Part shown: in pieces, positions 54,035 to 63,760 of the stretch
How positions within the stretch are numbered: position 1 is the stretch's first letter
How the letters are laid out: each line of letters opens with the position of its first letter
Assembly: GCF_002286985.1 (NCBI RefSeq)
Contig: NZ_NSKC01000002.1
Span: forward strand, 124,001 to 188,000
Length of the DNA stretch: 64,000 bases
DNA from: Halorubrum salipaludis
Lineage (GTDB): Archaea; Halobacteriota; Halobacteria; Halobacteriales; Haloferacaceae
Reading direction: 5' to 3'
Notes under the pieces: model-generated
Databases searched by the model: none
What the model saw: only the letters and a program-made list of their open reading frames with translations
What the model was told of the DNA's origin: nothing
Position numbers and translations under genes: made by a program

Positions 54035-54162
54035 GTGCGACCGATCACTACACGGTAGTGTAAGCTTTACTCTCCATCTGCGTTCGGATATACATGTTCG
54101 TGCAGTACTTCCGGCGGGCGCTCGTGTGACGGGTTTTTGCCGCGCCGGGCCGAATCGGACGT

Positions 54163-56442
54163 ATGTCACAGCCGACCGAGCGGAACCGTCTCGACGGGGA
54201 GGCGAGTCCGTACCTCCGACAGCACGCGGACAACCCCGTCAACTGGCAGCCGTGGGGCGAGGAGGCGTTCGAGCGCGCCCGGGAGCACGACGTGCCGGTG
54301 TTCGTCTCGATCGGGTACTCCTCGTGCCACTGGTGTCACGTGATGGCCGAGGAGAGTTTCGAGGACGAGGCGGTCGCGGAGGTGCTCAACGAGGAGTTCG
54401 TACCGATCAAAGTCGACCGCGAGGAGCGGCCCGACGTCGACAGCACCTTCATGACCGTCTCGCAGCTCGTCACCGGCGGGGGCGGGTGGCCGCTCTCGGC
54501 GTGGTGTACGCCCGAGGGAGAGCCGTTCTACGTGGGGACCTACTTCCCGCCGGAGCCGCGCCGGAACCAGCCCGGGTTCCGTGACCTCTGCGAGCGCATC
54601 GCCGACTCGTGGGCGGACCCGGAGCAGCGCGAGGAGATGAAGCGGCGCGCCGACCAGTGGACGACGAGCGCCCGCGACGAGCTGGAGTCGGTGCCGGAGT
54701 CGGAGCCCGTCGGCGACGCGGACGTCGCTGGGGACGCCCCCGACGCCGAGGCGCCCGGCCCCGACCTCCTCGACGAGGCCGCGGCCGCGGCGATCCGCGG
54801 GTACGACGACGAGTACGGCGGGTTCGGGGGCGGCGGCGCGAAGTTTCCGATGCCGGGCCGGATCGACGTGCTCATGCGGGCGTACGCGCGGACCGGCCGC
54901 GACGCCGCGCTCACCGCCGCGACGGGCACCCTCGACGGGATGGCCCGCGGCGGGATGTACGACCAGATCGGCGGGGGATTCCACCGGTACGCGGTCGACC
55001 GCCAGTGGACGGTCCCGCACTTCGAGAAGATGCTCTACGACAACGCGGAGCTCCCGATGGCGTTCCTCGACGCCACCCGGCTCACGGGCGACGCCTCGTA
55101 CGCCCGGGTCGCGAGCGAGACCCTCGGCTTCCTCGACCGCGAGCTCCGCCACGAGGACGGCGGGTTCTTCAGCACGCTCGACGCCCGGAGCCGACCGCCC
55201 GAGAGCCGGCGCGGTGACGCGGGCTCCGACGGGAGCGACGCCGACGCTGCCGACGTCGAGGGGGCCTTCTACGTCTGGACGCCCGGCGAGGTCGACGCCG
55301 TCCTCGACGAGCCCGCGGCGTCGCTCGCGAAGGACCGGTACGGGATCGAACCCGGCGGGAACTTCGAGCGGGGCACGACTGTCCCCACGATCGCGGCGAC
55401 GGTCGCGGAGCTCGCCGACGAGCACGACATGTCCGCGGAAGCGGTCCGTGAGACCCTGACCGAGGCCCGCGTCGCCCTCTTCGAGGCGCGTGAGTCGCGG
55501 CCGCGGCCCGCCCGCGACGAGAAGGTGCTCGCGGCGTGGAACGGCCGGGCGATCTCCGCGTTCGCCGCCGCCGGACAGGTTCTCGGCGAGCCGTACGCCG
55601 AGATCGCGAGCGACGCGCTCGCGTTCTGCCGCGAACGGCTGTACGACGAGGAGACCGGCGACCTCGCGCGGCGCTGGCTCGACGGCGACGTGCGCGGTCC
55701 GGGCTACCTCGACGACCACGCGTTCCTCGCGCGCGGCGCGCTCGACACCTACGCCGCCACCGGCGACCCGGAGGCGCTCGGCTTCGCGCTCGATCTGGCG
55801 GAGGCGATCGTCGCGGACTTCTACGACGACGATGACGGCACGATCTACTTCACGCGGGATCCCGACGAGACCGCAGGAGGGGGAGACAGCGAGGCGCAAC
55901 GCGCCTCTGGCAGCCGGACGCAGTCCGGCGACAACACCCTCTTCGCCCGCCCGCAGGAGTTCACCGACCGGTCGACCCCGTCGAGCCTCGGCGTGGCCGC
56001 GGAGACGCTCGCGGTCCTCGACGGGTTCCGGACCGACCGCGAGTTCGCCGACGTGGCGGAGCGTGTCGTGACGACCCACTCCGACCGGATCCGCGCGAGC
56101 CCGCTTGAGCACGTCTCCTTAGTGCGCGCGGCCGACCGCGTCGCGTCCGGCGGGATCGAGGTGACCGTCGCCGCCGACGCGGTGCCGGACGCGTGGCGCG
56201 AGACGCTCGGCGAGCGCTACCTGCCGGGCGCGCTCGTCGCCCCGCGCCCGCCGACCGACGACGGGCTGGCGGCGTGGCTCGACCGGCTCGGGATGGACGA
56301 GGCGCCGCCGATCTGGGCCGACCGCGACGCGGTCGACGGCGAGCCGACCGCCTACGTCTGCGAGGGCCGGACGTGCTCGCCTCCGGAGACCGACCTCGAC
56401 GCGGCGCTGGAGTGGCTGGCGGCGCGGGAGCGGTCCGAGTAG
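54163..56442 (+). CDS. DUF255 / thioredoxin-domain protein (YyaL/SPATA20-like)
   Basis: This 759-residue protein has an N-terminal thioredoxin-like DUF255 domain with [12 protein letters not shown] and the redox motif [11 protein letters not shown] (Cys55, Cys58). Further conserved blocks are [12 protein letters not shown] and [26 protein letters not shown] (in part). A long (alpha/alpha)6 domain resembling N-acylglucosamine 2-epimerases follows (about 200-600), containing [12 protein letters not shown] and [28 protein letters not shown] in part. The function of the family is unknown. Confidence 0.92.
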   Translation: MSQPTERNRLDGEASPYLRQHADNPVNWQPWGEEAFERAREHDVPVFVSIGYSSCHWCHVMAEESFEDEAVAEVLNEEFVPIKVDREERPDVDSTFMTVSQLVTGGGGWPLSAWCTPEGEPFYVGTYFPPEPRRNQPGFRDLCERIADSWADPEQREEMKRRADQWTTSARDELESVPESEPVGDADVAGDAPDAEAPGPDLLDEAAAAAIRGYDDEYGGFGGGGAKFPMPGRIDVLMRAYARTGRDAALTAATGTLDGMARGGMYDQIGGGFHRYAVDRQWTVPHFEKMLYDNAELPMAFLDATRLTGDASYARVASETLGFLDRELRHEDGGFFSTLDARSRPPESRRGDAGSDGSDADAADVEGAFYVWTPGEVDAVLDEPAASLAKDRYGIEPGGNFERGTTVPTIAATVAELADEHDMSAEAVRETLTEARVALFEARESRPRPARDEKVLAAWNGRAISAFAAAGQVLGEPYAEIASDALAFCRERLYDEETGDLARRWLDGDVRGPGYLDDHAFLARGALDTYAATGDPEALGFALDLAEAIVADFYDDDDGTIYFTRDPDETAGGGDSEAQRASGSRTQSGDNTLFARPQEFTDRSTPSSLGVAAETLAVLDGFRTDREFADVAERVVTTHSDRIRASPLEHVSLVRAADRVASGGIEVTVAADAVPDAWRETLGERYLPGALVAPRPPTDDGLAAWLDRLGMDEAPPIWADRDAVDGEPTAYVCEGRTCSPPETDLDAALEWLAARERSE

Positions 56443-56483
56443 GCCGCGTCGCAGTTATAAGTCCCCGTCACCACGCTCCCTCC

Positions 56484-57593
56484 ATGCACGATTTCGTCGT
56501 CGTGGGCGCGGGGCCGCCGGGGTCGCGGTTCGCCCGGCGCGCCGCCGCGGCCGGCCGCGACGTCGTCGTCTTCGAGAAGGGGTCGGTCGGGACCCCGCTG
56601 GCCTGCTCCGGACACGTCTCCGACGACGTGTGGGAGTACGTCCCGGACGACGCGCGCGGCGAGCTCCTCCAGAACCGGGTGTACGGCGCGCGCTTCCACG
56701 TCGGCGGGCCCGGGTCGAAGGCGTATCCCTTCTACAAGCCCGAGCCCGTCTCGAACGTGATCGACCGCGTCGGGCTCGACCGGACCCTCGCCGACTGCGC
56801 GCGGGAGGCCGGCGCGGACGTGCGAGAGGACCACACGGTCGTCGGCGTCGACGAGCGCGACGATCGGGTCGTCGTCGAGGTCCGGACGCCCGCGGGCGAC
56901 GTGGAGGAGGTCGCGGCGCGGATGGTCGCCGGCTGCGACGGCCCCACGTCGCGGGTCCGGCGGTCGCTCGACCTCCCCGAGCCGGACGAGCTGCTCCACG
57001 GGGTGCTCGCGTTCGACGACGCGCCGGACGACGGCGACCTCGTCGACGTTCACCTCACCGCCCCGACGTTCTTCGCGTGGCGGATCCCCCGCGGCGACGC
57101 GGGCGTGGAGTACGGGCTCGCGGCGCCGCCGAGCGACGACGTGTCCGCGATGTTCGACCGGCTCACCGACGCCTACGACGTGACGACGGACCGGTTCTGC
57201 TCGGGGGCGATCCCGATCGGTCCCCCCGAGCGCGTGACGACCGACCGGGCGTTCCTGATCGGCGACGCCGCCGCGCAGACGAAGCCGTTCACCGGCGGGG
57301 GGATCCTCTACGGGATGACCGCGGCGGACGTGGCGGCCGAGGCGATCGACCCCGACGACCCCGCGACGCTCGCCCACTACGAGTCCGGGTGGCGGGAGGC
57401 GATCGGCACCGAGATCCGGCTCGGCGCGGCGATCCGCCGGTGTTACTCCCTCCCAGAGCCGGTCCAGCGGGCCGGGCTGCGGGCGCTGTCGGGCGAGATC
57501 GGCGTCCACATGGACCGGCCGAGCTCCTTCTTCTCGCCGGGGCACCTCAGGAAGCTGTTCTCGCGGAGCGACCCCGAGGACGCGCCGCGGTAG
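56484..57593 (+). CDS. FAD-dependent oxidoreductase of the geranylgeranyl reductase family
   Basis: A 369-residue flavoprotein. The Rossmann motif VVVGAGPPGSRFARRAAAAG opens the protein. CSGHVSDDV follows, then a GCDGPTSRVRR block, and FLIGDAAAQTKPFTGGGI forms the C-terminal FAD site. These match archaeal geranylgeranyl (bis)diphosphate reductases, which saturate archaeol side chains, but the family also has other members. It is co-directional with the DUF255 gene (41 bases). The start is the ATG at 56484. Confidence 0.85.
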   Translation: MHDFVVVGAGPPGSRFARRAAAAGRDVVVFEKGSVGTPLACSGHVSDDVWEYVPDDARGELLQNRVYGARFHVGGPGSKAYPFYKPEPVSNVIDRVGLDRTLADCAREAGADVREDHTVVGVDERDDRVVVEVRTPAGDVEEVAARMVAGCDGPTSRVRRSLDLPEPDELLHGVLAFDDAPDDGDLVDVHLTAPTFFAWRIPRGDAGVEYGLAAPPSDDVSAMFDRLTDAYDVTTDRFCSGAIPIGPPERVTTDRAFLIGDAAAQTKPFTGGGILYGMTAADVAAEAIDPDDPATLAHYESGWREAIGTEIRLGAAIRRCYSLPEPVQRAGLRALSGEIGVHMDRPSSFFSPGHLRKLFSRSDPEDAPR

Positions 57594-57622
57594 ACGACCT
57601 CGCCGGACGAGAGAGAAGAGAC

Positions 57623-58084
57623 CTACTCCCCGACGACTTCCGCGAACGAGACGTTCTCGCGGACGCTCGTGATCTCGACGGTCGGCTCGTCGCCCGGCTC
57701 GGAGTCCGGGACGATGACGACGTACCCCCGCTCGATCTTCGCGATCCCGTCGCCCTTGTCGCCGAGCGTCTCGATCGTCACCTCTCGCACGTCGCCCTCG
57801 GAGACCGGCGGGCCGGAGGCTTCGGCGTCGGTCGCCGCTCGCGTCGTCGTCGACGCTGGGCTTCCCCCCGCGCCGTTGGTGGCGACGGCGCCGGCGTCGT
57901 CGGCCGCGACGGTCGCGCCGCCGTCGTCCCCCTCCCGTTTGATCAGGGCGACCCGGTACGACTCGCCCGCCTCGATCGTCCCGTGTTCGATCTCCGTGGC
58001 GGGGATCCGAACGACGTGCTCGTCGCCGCGCTCCTCTACTGTCCCGGTAAAGAGACACTTCAGCGAATCCGTGAGTTCGACCAT
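57623..58084 (-). CDS. TRAM domain protein
   Basis: This 153-residue protein has an N-terminal domain with MVELTDSLKCLFTGTVEE and EIEAGESYRVALI-like strands. A low-complexity Ala/Thr/Ser linker (about 65-95) follows, and a C-terminal TRAM (RNA-binding OB fold) domain with REVTIETLGDKGDGIAKIERGYVV and PGDEPTVEITSVRENVSFAEVV (in part). Such haloarchaeal proteins are thought to bind RNA or act as cold-shock-like chaperones. The start is the ATG at 58082-58084. It is convergent with the FAD protein gene. Confidence 0.85.
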   Translation of the reverse strand: MVELTDSLKCLFTGTVEERGDEHVVRIPATEIEHGTIEAGESYRVALIKREGDDGGATVAADDAGAVATNGAGGSPASTTTRAATDAEASGPPVSEGDVREVTIETLGDKGDGIAKIERGYVVIVPDSEPGDEPTVEITSVRENVSFAEVVGE

Positions 58085-58214
58085 GCGGATAGTTGCGGAC
58101 ACGTCAATGAAAAACCCCCTATTTACGCGGGGGACGGAAAGCGGCGTTCGCGCCGAGCGAACCCTCCCTCAGAGGAACATAAACGTTTACCCTGTTCCGA
58201 ATGAATCGCCGTCT

Positions 58215-59453
58215 ATGAGCCGAAACTACGAGTCGCTCCACGACCCGAACGCGGAGTACACGATGCGGGAACTCTCCGCCGAAACGATGGGGACCACGGG
58301 CTCGCGCGGCGGCGGGCGCGACGTCGAGATCACGGACGTACAAACGACGATGGTCGACGGGAACTTCCCGTGGACGCTGGTCCGCGTGTACACGGACGCG
58401 GGCGTCGTCGGCACCGGCGAGGCGTACTGGGGCGCCGGCGTCCCCGAGCTGATCGAGCGCATGAAGCCGTTCGTGATCGGCGAGAACCCGCTCGACATCG
58501 ACCGGCTCTACGAGCACCTCATTCAGAAGATGTCGGGCGAGGGCTCCGTCGAGGGCGTCACCGTCACCGCGATCTCCGGGATCGAGGTCGCGCTCCACGA
58601 CGCCGCCGGCAAGATCCTCGACGTGCCCGCCTACCAGCTGCTCGGCGGCAAGTACCGCGACAAGATGCGCGTGTACTGCGACTGCCACACCGAGGAGGAG
58701 GCCGACCCCGAGGCGTGCGCCGACGAGGCCGAGCGCGTCGTCGACGAGCTCGGCTACGACGCCCTGAAGTTCGATCTGGACGTGCCGAGCGGCTTCGAGA
58801 AGGACCGCGCGAACCGCCACCTCCGTCCCGGCGAGATCCGCCACAAGGCGGAGATCGTCGAGACGGTCACCGAGCGCGTGAAGGACAAGGCCGACGTGGC
58901 CTTCGACTGCCACTGGACGTTCTCGGGCGGCTCCGCGAAGCGCCTCGCGGACGCCATTGAGGAGTACGACGTGTGGTGGCTCGAAGACCCCGTCCCGCCG
59001 GAGAACCTCGAGGTGCAGGAGGAAGTGACGAAGAACACGATCACGCCGATCACGGTCGGCGAGAACCGCTACCGCGTCACGGAGCTCCGCCGCCTCATCG
59101 AGAACCAGGCGGTCGACATCGTCGCGCCCGACCTGCCGAAGGTCGGCGGCATGCGTGAGACCCGCAAGATCGCGGACGTGGCGAACCAGTACTACGTCCC
59201 GGTCGCGATGCACAACGTCGCCTCCCCGATCGCGACGATGGCGGCGGCCCACGTCGGCACCTCCATCCCGAACTCGCTGGCGATCGAGTACCACTCCTAC
59301 GAGCTCGGCTGGTGGGAGGATCTGGTCGAGGAGGACGTCATCGAGGACGGCTACATCGAGGTGCCGGAGAAGCCCGGGATCGGCCTCACGCTCGACATGG
59401 ACACCGTCGAGGAGCACATGGTCGAGGGCGAGACGCTGTTCGACGAAGCCTAG
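58215..59453 (+). CDS. Mandelate-racemase/muconate-lactonising-type sugar-acid dehydratase
   Basis: A 412-residue enolase-superfamily enzyme. The metal-binding residues lie in FDCHWTFS, WWLEDPV and ITVGENRYR, and a catalytic His lies in AMHNVASPIATMA; YDALKFDLD holds a Lys. The opening (NYESLHDPNAEYTMRELSAETMG) closely recalls haloarchaeal D-gluconate or D-xylonate dehydratases, which give 2-keto-3-deoxy acids for the semi-phosphorylative Entner-Doudoroff or pentose routes. I cannot tell gluconate from xylonate. There is no other sugar-pathway gene adjacent. Confidence 0.85.
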   Translation: MSRNYESLHDPNAEYTMRELSAETMGTTGSRGGGRDVEITDVQTTMVDGNFPWTLVRVYTDAGVVGTGEAYWGAGVPELIERMKPFVIGENPLDIDRLYEHLIQKMSGEGSVEGVTVTAISGIEVALHDAAGKILDVPAYQLLGGKYRDKMRVYCDCHTEEEADPEACADEAERVVDELGYDALKFDLDVPSGFEKDRANRHLRPGEIRHKAEIVETVTERVKDKADVAFDCHWTFSGGSAKRLADAIEEYDVWWLEDPVPPENLEVQEEVTKNTITPITVGENRYRVTELRRLIENQAVDIVAPDLPKVGGMRETRKIADVANQYYVPVAMHNVASPIATMAAAHVGTSIPNSLAIEYHSYELGWWEDLVEEDVIEDGYIEVPEKPGIGLTLDMDTVEEHMVEGETLFDEA

Positions 59454-59577
59454 CGAAGCCGACCCGTCACGCGGCGTTATTTATCAGCGATCGTCGCCGA
59501 CGACGCGGTTACTTTTGAGTACTACCTCGATCCCGACCACGGAAACGTTCAATTCGCCGGGCGGCCTATCGGAGCGT

Positions 59578-60013
59578 ATGGACACGACAGCCCCCGCGAC
59601 GGAGCCGCGTTCCGACCGAACCGAGGTGGCGGGCGCCCGCCCCTGAGGTCGTCGGCGTCGACATCAGCGGTCGCCACGAGGAGGCCGGCGAGTACCTGAT
59701 GGTCGCGGCCGCGGTCCACGCCCGGATCGACTCGACGCGGATCCGGTCGGTCGAGGGGATGGGTTTTGCCGCCGTGCGCGAGGGGCCGACCCTCGAGGCG
59801 ACCGTCGCCCTCACGGCGGAGGCGGTCGGGGACCTCCCGGAGCCGCCCGAGGGACCGATCGTCGCCGAACACGGCGAGTTCTACGAGGAGCCCGCCGAGC
59901 GGGTGGGGCTGAGTTTCCAACCCGAGTTTAAATACGTCGAGAGCATAGGGGAGCGCGAAACAGTGCAGGCAGCACACCACGCCGCGTACGCCGCCCGGGA
60001 CCTCCTGTTATGA
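59578..60013 (+). pseudogene. DUF2209-like gene with an apparent frameshift near its 5' end
   Basis: The frame ending at 60013 encodes a DUF2209-like protein whose conserved N-terminus, VVGVDISGRHEEAGEYLMVAA, begins about 59648. That frame has no ATG or GTG upstream until beyond the likely promoter. The only plausible initiator, ATG at 59578, opens a different frame that stops at 59644-59646, exactly where the conserved part starts. A single-base indel in the CGCCCCTGAGG run (59637-59647) would join the two. Alternatively translation begins at the internal ATG 59699, losing about 17 conserved residues. The 3' end overlaps hflX (ATGA). Listed as disrupted; function unknown. Confidence 0.6.
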
Positions 60014-61359
60014 CCGGGAGCACTCAGGGGACGGCGACCGACACCGAGCCGACCGCCGCGGAGAAGCGCGCGGTCGTCGCCAAGCGCGTCGAGTCCGGAT
60101 CGGCGGACCTGACCGAGATCAGCCAGCTCGCGGCCGCCGCAGGCTACGACGTGGTCGGCGAACTCACCCAGACCCGGACCGAGGACGCCGCGTTCATGTT
60201 CGGGAAGGGGAAGGTCGCGGAGCTCCGCGACCTGGTCCGCCGGACCGACGCGACCGCCGTGATCGTCGACAACGACGTGGGGCCGTACCAGACGTTCAAC
60301 ATCGGGGGCGAGCTCCCCGAGGGCGTCGAGGTGATCGACCGGTTCACGCTCATCCTCGAGATCTTCGGGCAGCGCGCGAACACCCGGAAGGCCCAGCTGC
60401 AGGTCGAGCTCGCGGAGCTGCGGTACGAGCTCCCGCGCGCCGAGGCGAAGGCGAGCCTCGCGAAGCGCGACGAGCGGCCGGGGTTCATGGGGCTCGGCGA
60501 GTACGACGAGAGCGTCGAGCGCGACATCAAACGCCAGATATCGGAGATCCGCGACGAGCTCGAGTCGATCGCGGAGAAGGAGGAGGCGCGGCGCGAGCAG
60601 CGCCGCGACTCCGGGTTCGACCTGGTCGCGCTCGCGGGCTACACCAACGCCGGCAAGTCGACGCTGATGCGGCGACTCGCGGCCGAGATCGATGTCGACG
60701 AAAACGCCGAGCGTCACCCCGACCTCGACACGACCGCGGAGTCGCAGGACATGCTCTTTACCACCCTCGGCACCACCACCCGCCGGGCCGAGATGGAGAA
60801 GCGCGACGTACTCTTAACCGACACGGTCGGGTTCATCGCGGACCTCCCCCACTGGCTGGTGGAGTCGTTCGAGTCGACGCTCGACTCGGTGTACCGCGCC
60901 GACCTCGTGCTGCTCGTCGTCGACGCGAGCGAGCCGGTCGAGGAGATGCGCGAGAAGCTCGTCACGAGCCACGACACCCTCTACGAGCGCAACGAGGCGC
61001 CGATCGTCACGGTGTTCAACAAGGTCGACCGGCTGGCGCCGGGCGAGCTGGCGGACAAGCGCGCCGCGCTCTCGGGGGTCGCGCCCGACCCCATCGCCGT
61101 CTCGGCGAAGACGGGCGCCGGCGTCGCGGAGCTCCGCGACCGCGTCGAGGCCGAGCTGCCGGACTGGGAGCGCGAGCGGCTCGTCCTTCCCCTCTCCGAC
61201 GACGCGATGAGCCTCGTCTCGTGGGTCCACGACCACGGCCACGTCGAGGCGGAGACGTACGCGGACGACCAGGTCACGCTCGACTTCGAGGCGAAGCCGT
61301 CGATCGTCGCGCGCGCTCGGTCGAAGGCGGCCGGGCTCGCGCCAGCGGAGTCGACGTAG
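60010..61359 (+). CDS. hflX: Ribosome-associated GTPase HflX
   Basis: A 449-residue GTPase that splits or rescues ribosomes under stress in bacteria. The HflX N-domain contains GKGKVAELRDLV and IVDNDVGPYQTFNI, a coiled coil links the domains, and the G domain has G1 GYTNAGKST (210-218), G2 TTLGTTTRR, G3 DTVGFI, G4 NKVD and the C-terminal domain. Starts by overlap (ATGA) with the DUF2209-like gene, so the two are co-transcribed. Confidence 0.93.
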   Translation: MTGSTQGTATDTEPTAAEKRAVVAKRVESGSADLTEISQLAAAAGYDVVGELTQTRTEDAAFMFGKGKVAELRDLVRRTDATAVIVDNDVGPYQTFNIGGELPEGVEVIDRFTLILEIFGQRANTRKAQLQVELAELRYELPRAEAKASLAKRDERPGFMGLGEYDESVERDIKRQISEIRDELESIAEKEEARREQRRDSGFDLVALAGYTNAGKSTLMRRLAAEIDVDENAERHPDLDTTAESQDMLFTTLGTTTRRAEMEKRDVLLTDTVGFIADLPHWLVESFESTLDSVYRADLVLLVVDASEPVEEMREKLVTSHDTLYERNEAPIVTVFNKVDRLAPGELADKRAALSGVAPDPIAVSAKTGAGVAELRDRVEAELPDWERERLVLPLSDDAMSLVSWVHDHGHVEAETYADDQVTLDFEAKPSIVARARSKAAGLAPAEST

Positions 61360-61485
61360 GATTCTGGCTCTCTGTCGGCTCCGGTCTCCACCACCCTTCG
61401 TCGGCTCCGGTCCCCCGTTTCCGATCGGTTCCGGGCGCCGGGTTCGCGGACAAAGTATACATTCCTTCGATTGTGAGGTAGTATC

Positions 61486-63450
61486 ATGGATTACGCCGGA
61501 GTCGACGGCCGGCGGACGGACGAGGCCGCCGCCGGCGACGACGAGGAGGTCGTCGAGCCGCCCGCCGCGTTCAGCGACCGGGCCGTCGCGAGCGACCCGG
61601 AGCTGTACGCGGCCTTCGCGGAGGAGGGACCCGAGGCGTGGCGCCGCGCCGCCGACCTTCTCGAGTGGGAGCGTCCCTACGAGACCGTCCTCGACGACAG
61701 CGACCCGCCCTTCTACGAGTGGTTCCCGGACGGGCGGCTCAACGCCGCGGCGAACTGCGTCGACCGCCACCTCGACGAGCGCCGGAACCAGCTCGCGATC
61801 CGCTGGTTCGGCAAGCGCGGGGAGCGGCGGTCGTACACCTACCTCGACCTCCACCGCGAGGTGAACGCGCTCGCGGCCGGACTGCGGGAGCTGGGCGTCG
61901 AGGAGGACGACGTGGTGACGTTATACCTCCCGATGATCCCGGAGCTGCCGATCGCGATGCTGGCCTGTGCCCGGATCGGCGCGCCCCACAACGTCGTCTT
62001 CGCGGGGCTGTCGGCCGAGGCGCTCGCGACCCGGATCGACGCCGCCGACTCGGAGTACCTCGTCACCTGCGACGGCTACTACCGCCGGGAGGACGCGTTC
62101 AACCAGAAGTCGAAGGCGGACAACGCCCGGCTCCGGGCGGACGCCGACCTCTCGGCGACGGTGGTCGTCGACCGGCTCGGCGACGCGCTCGACGTGACCC
62201 TCGGGGACGGCGAACACGAGTACGAGGCGCTCGTGGACGCCCACGACGGGGAGGCGGTCGAGCCGGTCGCGCGCGACGCCACCGACCTGCTCTTCGTGAT
62301 GTACACCTCCGGGACCACGGGGCGCCCGAAGGGCGTCGAGCACGCCACCGGCGGCTACCTCTCGCACGTCGCGTGGACGACCCGGAACGTGCTCGACGTG
62401 CGCCCCGACGACACCTACTGGTGCGCGGCCGACATCGGCTGGATCACGGGCCACTCCTACGGCGTATACGGCCCTCTCTCCGTCGGGACCACGACCCTCC
62501 TCTACGAGGGCTCGCCCGACTACCCCGACCGGGACCGCGTGTGGGACCTGATCGAGCGCAACGCCGTCAGCGTCTTCTACACCTCGCCGACCGCGATCCG
62601 CTCGTTCATGAAGTGGGGCGCGGAGTACCCCGAGGCCCACGACCTGTCGTCGATCCGCCTGCTGGGGACGGTCGGCGAGTCGATCACCCCGAAGGCGTGG
62701 CGCTGGTACCGCGAGCACGTCGGGGGCGGCGAGGCGCCGATCGTCGACACGTGGTGGCAGACCGAGACGGGCGCCATCTCGCTGGCGACGCTGCCGGGGG
62801 TCACGCCGATGAAGCCCGGCAAGGTCGGGCCGCCCCTGCCGGGGATCGACGCGCGCGTCGTCGACGAGGACGGCGAGCCCGTCGACCCCGGCGAGCCTGG
62901 CTACCTCACGATCGCCGCCCCGTGGCCGGGGATGCTCCGCGGGCTCCGCGAGGGCGACGAGCGCTACCGGCGAGAGTACTGGCTGGAGGGCGAGGACGGA
63001 TGGCGGTACCGCACCGGCGACGGCGCCACCGTCGACGAGGACGGCTACGTGACCATCCTCGGCCGCGTCGACGACGTGATCAACGTCCGGACCCACCGGT
63101 TCAACACCGCGGAGCTTGAGTCGGCCATCGTCGGGTGCGACGGCGTCACGGAGGCCGCGGTCGTCGGCGACGACGACGGGCGGATCGTCGCGTACGTCAC
63201 GACCCGCGGCGACGTCGACCCGGACGGATCCCTCCGCGAGGAGATCGGAGAGCGGCTGGCGCGGGCGGTCGGCGACGTGGCGCGTCCCGATCGGATCGTG
63301 TTCACGCCGGATCTCCCGAAGACCCGGTCCGGAAAGATCATGCGCCGCCTGCTGGAGGACATCGCGCGGGGCGACGAGTTCGGCGACGTGAGTGCCCTCC
63401 GCAATCCCGAGGTGGTCGGCGAGATCGAGTCGACGGTTCGCAGCGAGTAA
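61486..63450 (+). CDS. acs: AMP-forming acetyl-CoA synthetase-like enzyme
   Basis: This 654-residue adenylate-forming enzyme has an N-terminal acetyl-CoA synthetase domain (NAAANCVDRHLDERRNQLAI). The ATP loop is YTSGTTGRPKG (near residue 270), and DTWWQTETG and the hinge GRVDDVINV are present. The catalytic lysine in KTRSGKIMRR is close to the C-terminus. The residues after the hinge (RTHRFNTAELE) deviate from the usual GHR-x-GT-x-EIE, suggesting altered substrate or regulation. It activates acetate or another short acid. Only propionate versus acetate is undecided. Confidence 0.88.
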   Translation: MDYAGVDGRRTDEAAAGDDEEVVEPPAAFSDRAVASDPELYAAFAEEGPEAWRRAADLLEWERPYETVLDDSDPPFYEWFPDGRLNAAANCVDRHLDERRNQLAIRWFGKRGERRSYTYLDLHREVNALAAGLRELGVEEDDVVTLYLPMIPELPIAMLACARIGAPHNVVFAGLSAEALATRIDAADSEYLVTCDGYYRREDAFNQKSKADNARLRADADLSATVVVDRLGDALDVTLGDGEHEYEALVDAHDGEAVEPVARDATDLLFVMYTSGTTGRPKGVEHATGGYLSHVAWTTRNVLDVRPDDTYWCAADIGWITGHSYGVYGPLSVGTTTLLYEGSPDYPDRDRVWDLIERNAVSVFYTSPTAIRSFMKWGAEYPEAHDLSSIRLLGTVGESITPKAWRWYREHVGGGEAPIVDTWWQTETGAISLATLPGVTPMKPGKVGPPLPGIDARVVDEDGEPVDPGEPGYLTIAAPWPGMLRGLREGDERYRREYWLEGEDGWRYRTGDGATVDEDGYVTILGRVDDVINVRTHRFNTAELESAIVGCDGVTEAAVVGDDDGRIVAYVTTRGDVDPDGSLREEIGERLARAVGDVARPDRIVFTPDLPKTRSGKIMRRLLEDIARGDEFGDVSALRNPEVVGEIESTVRSE

Positions 63451-63523
63451 CTCATACTGGTTACGTTTCTACGGTTTAGAAATGTCTATGGGTTTCTTAT
63501 TGCTGTAGGCCGTTTGGCGTTCC

Positions 63524-63760
63524 ATGAGCTCTCTCATCTCGCGCACGCCGCTCCATGCGCGGAAGCGAGCGCTCGCCAAAACCCTCTGCTACCGGGCGCT
63601 CATGGTGGCGATCACCGTTCTGGTGGCGTGGGTCGTCGTCGGCGACGTCAGCGACGCCGTGAACATCGGGCTGGTCGCCAACGTGGTGAAGACAATAACC
63701 TACTACAGTTACGAGCGACTGTGGGACCGCGTCTCGTGGGGCGTCGCCGACCGGGCCTGA
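63524..63760 (+). CDS. DUF2061 family membrane protein
   Basis: This 78-residue protein has KALAKTLCYRALMVAITVLVAW-type and ANVVKTITYYSYERLWDRVSW-type segments (cited in part), two helices and the ERLWDRVSWG ending of DUF2061. Function unknown; some bacterial homologues lie next to sulfate-assimilation genes. No partner is adjacent here. Bases 63761-64000 hold no supported gene; the sequence turns AT-rich near the window end. Confidence 0.85.
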   Translation: MSSLISRTPLHARKRALAKTLCYRALMVAITVLVAWVVVGDVSDAVNIGLVANVVKTITYYSYERLWDRVSWGVADRA

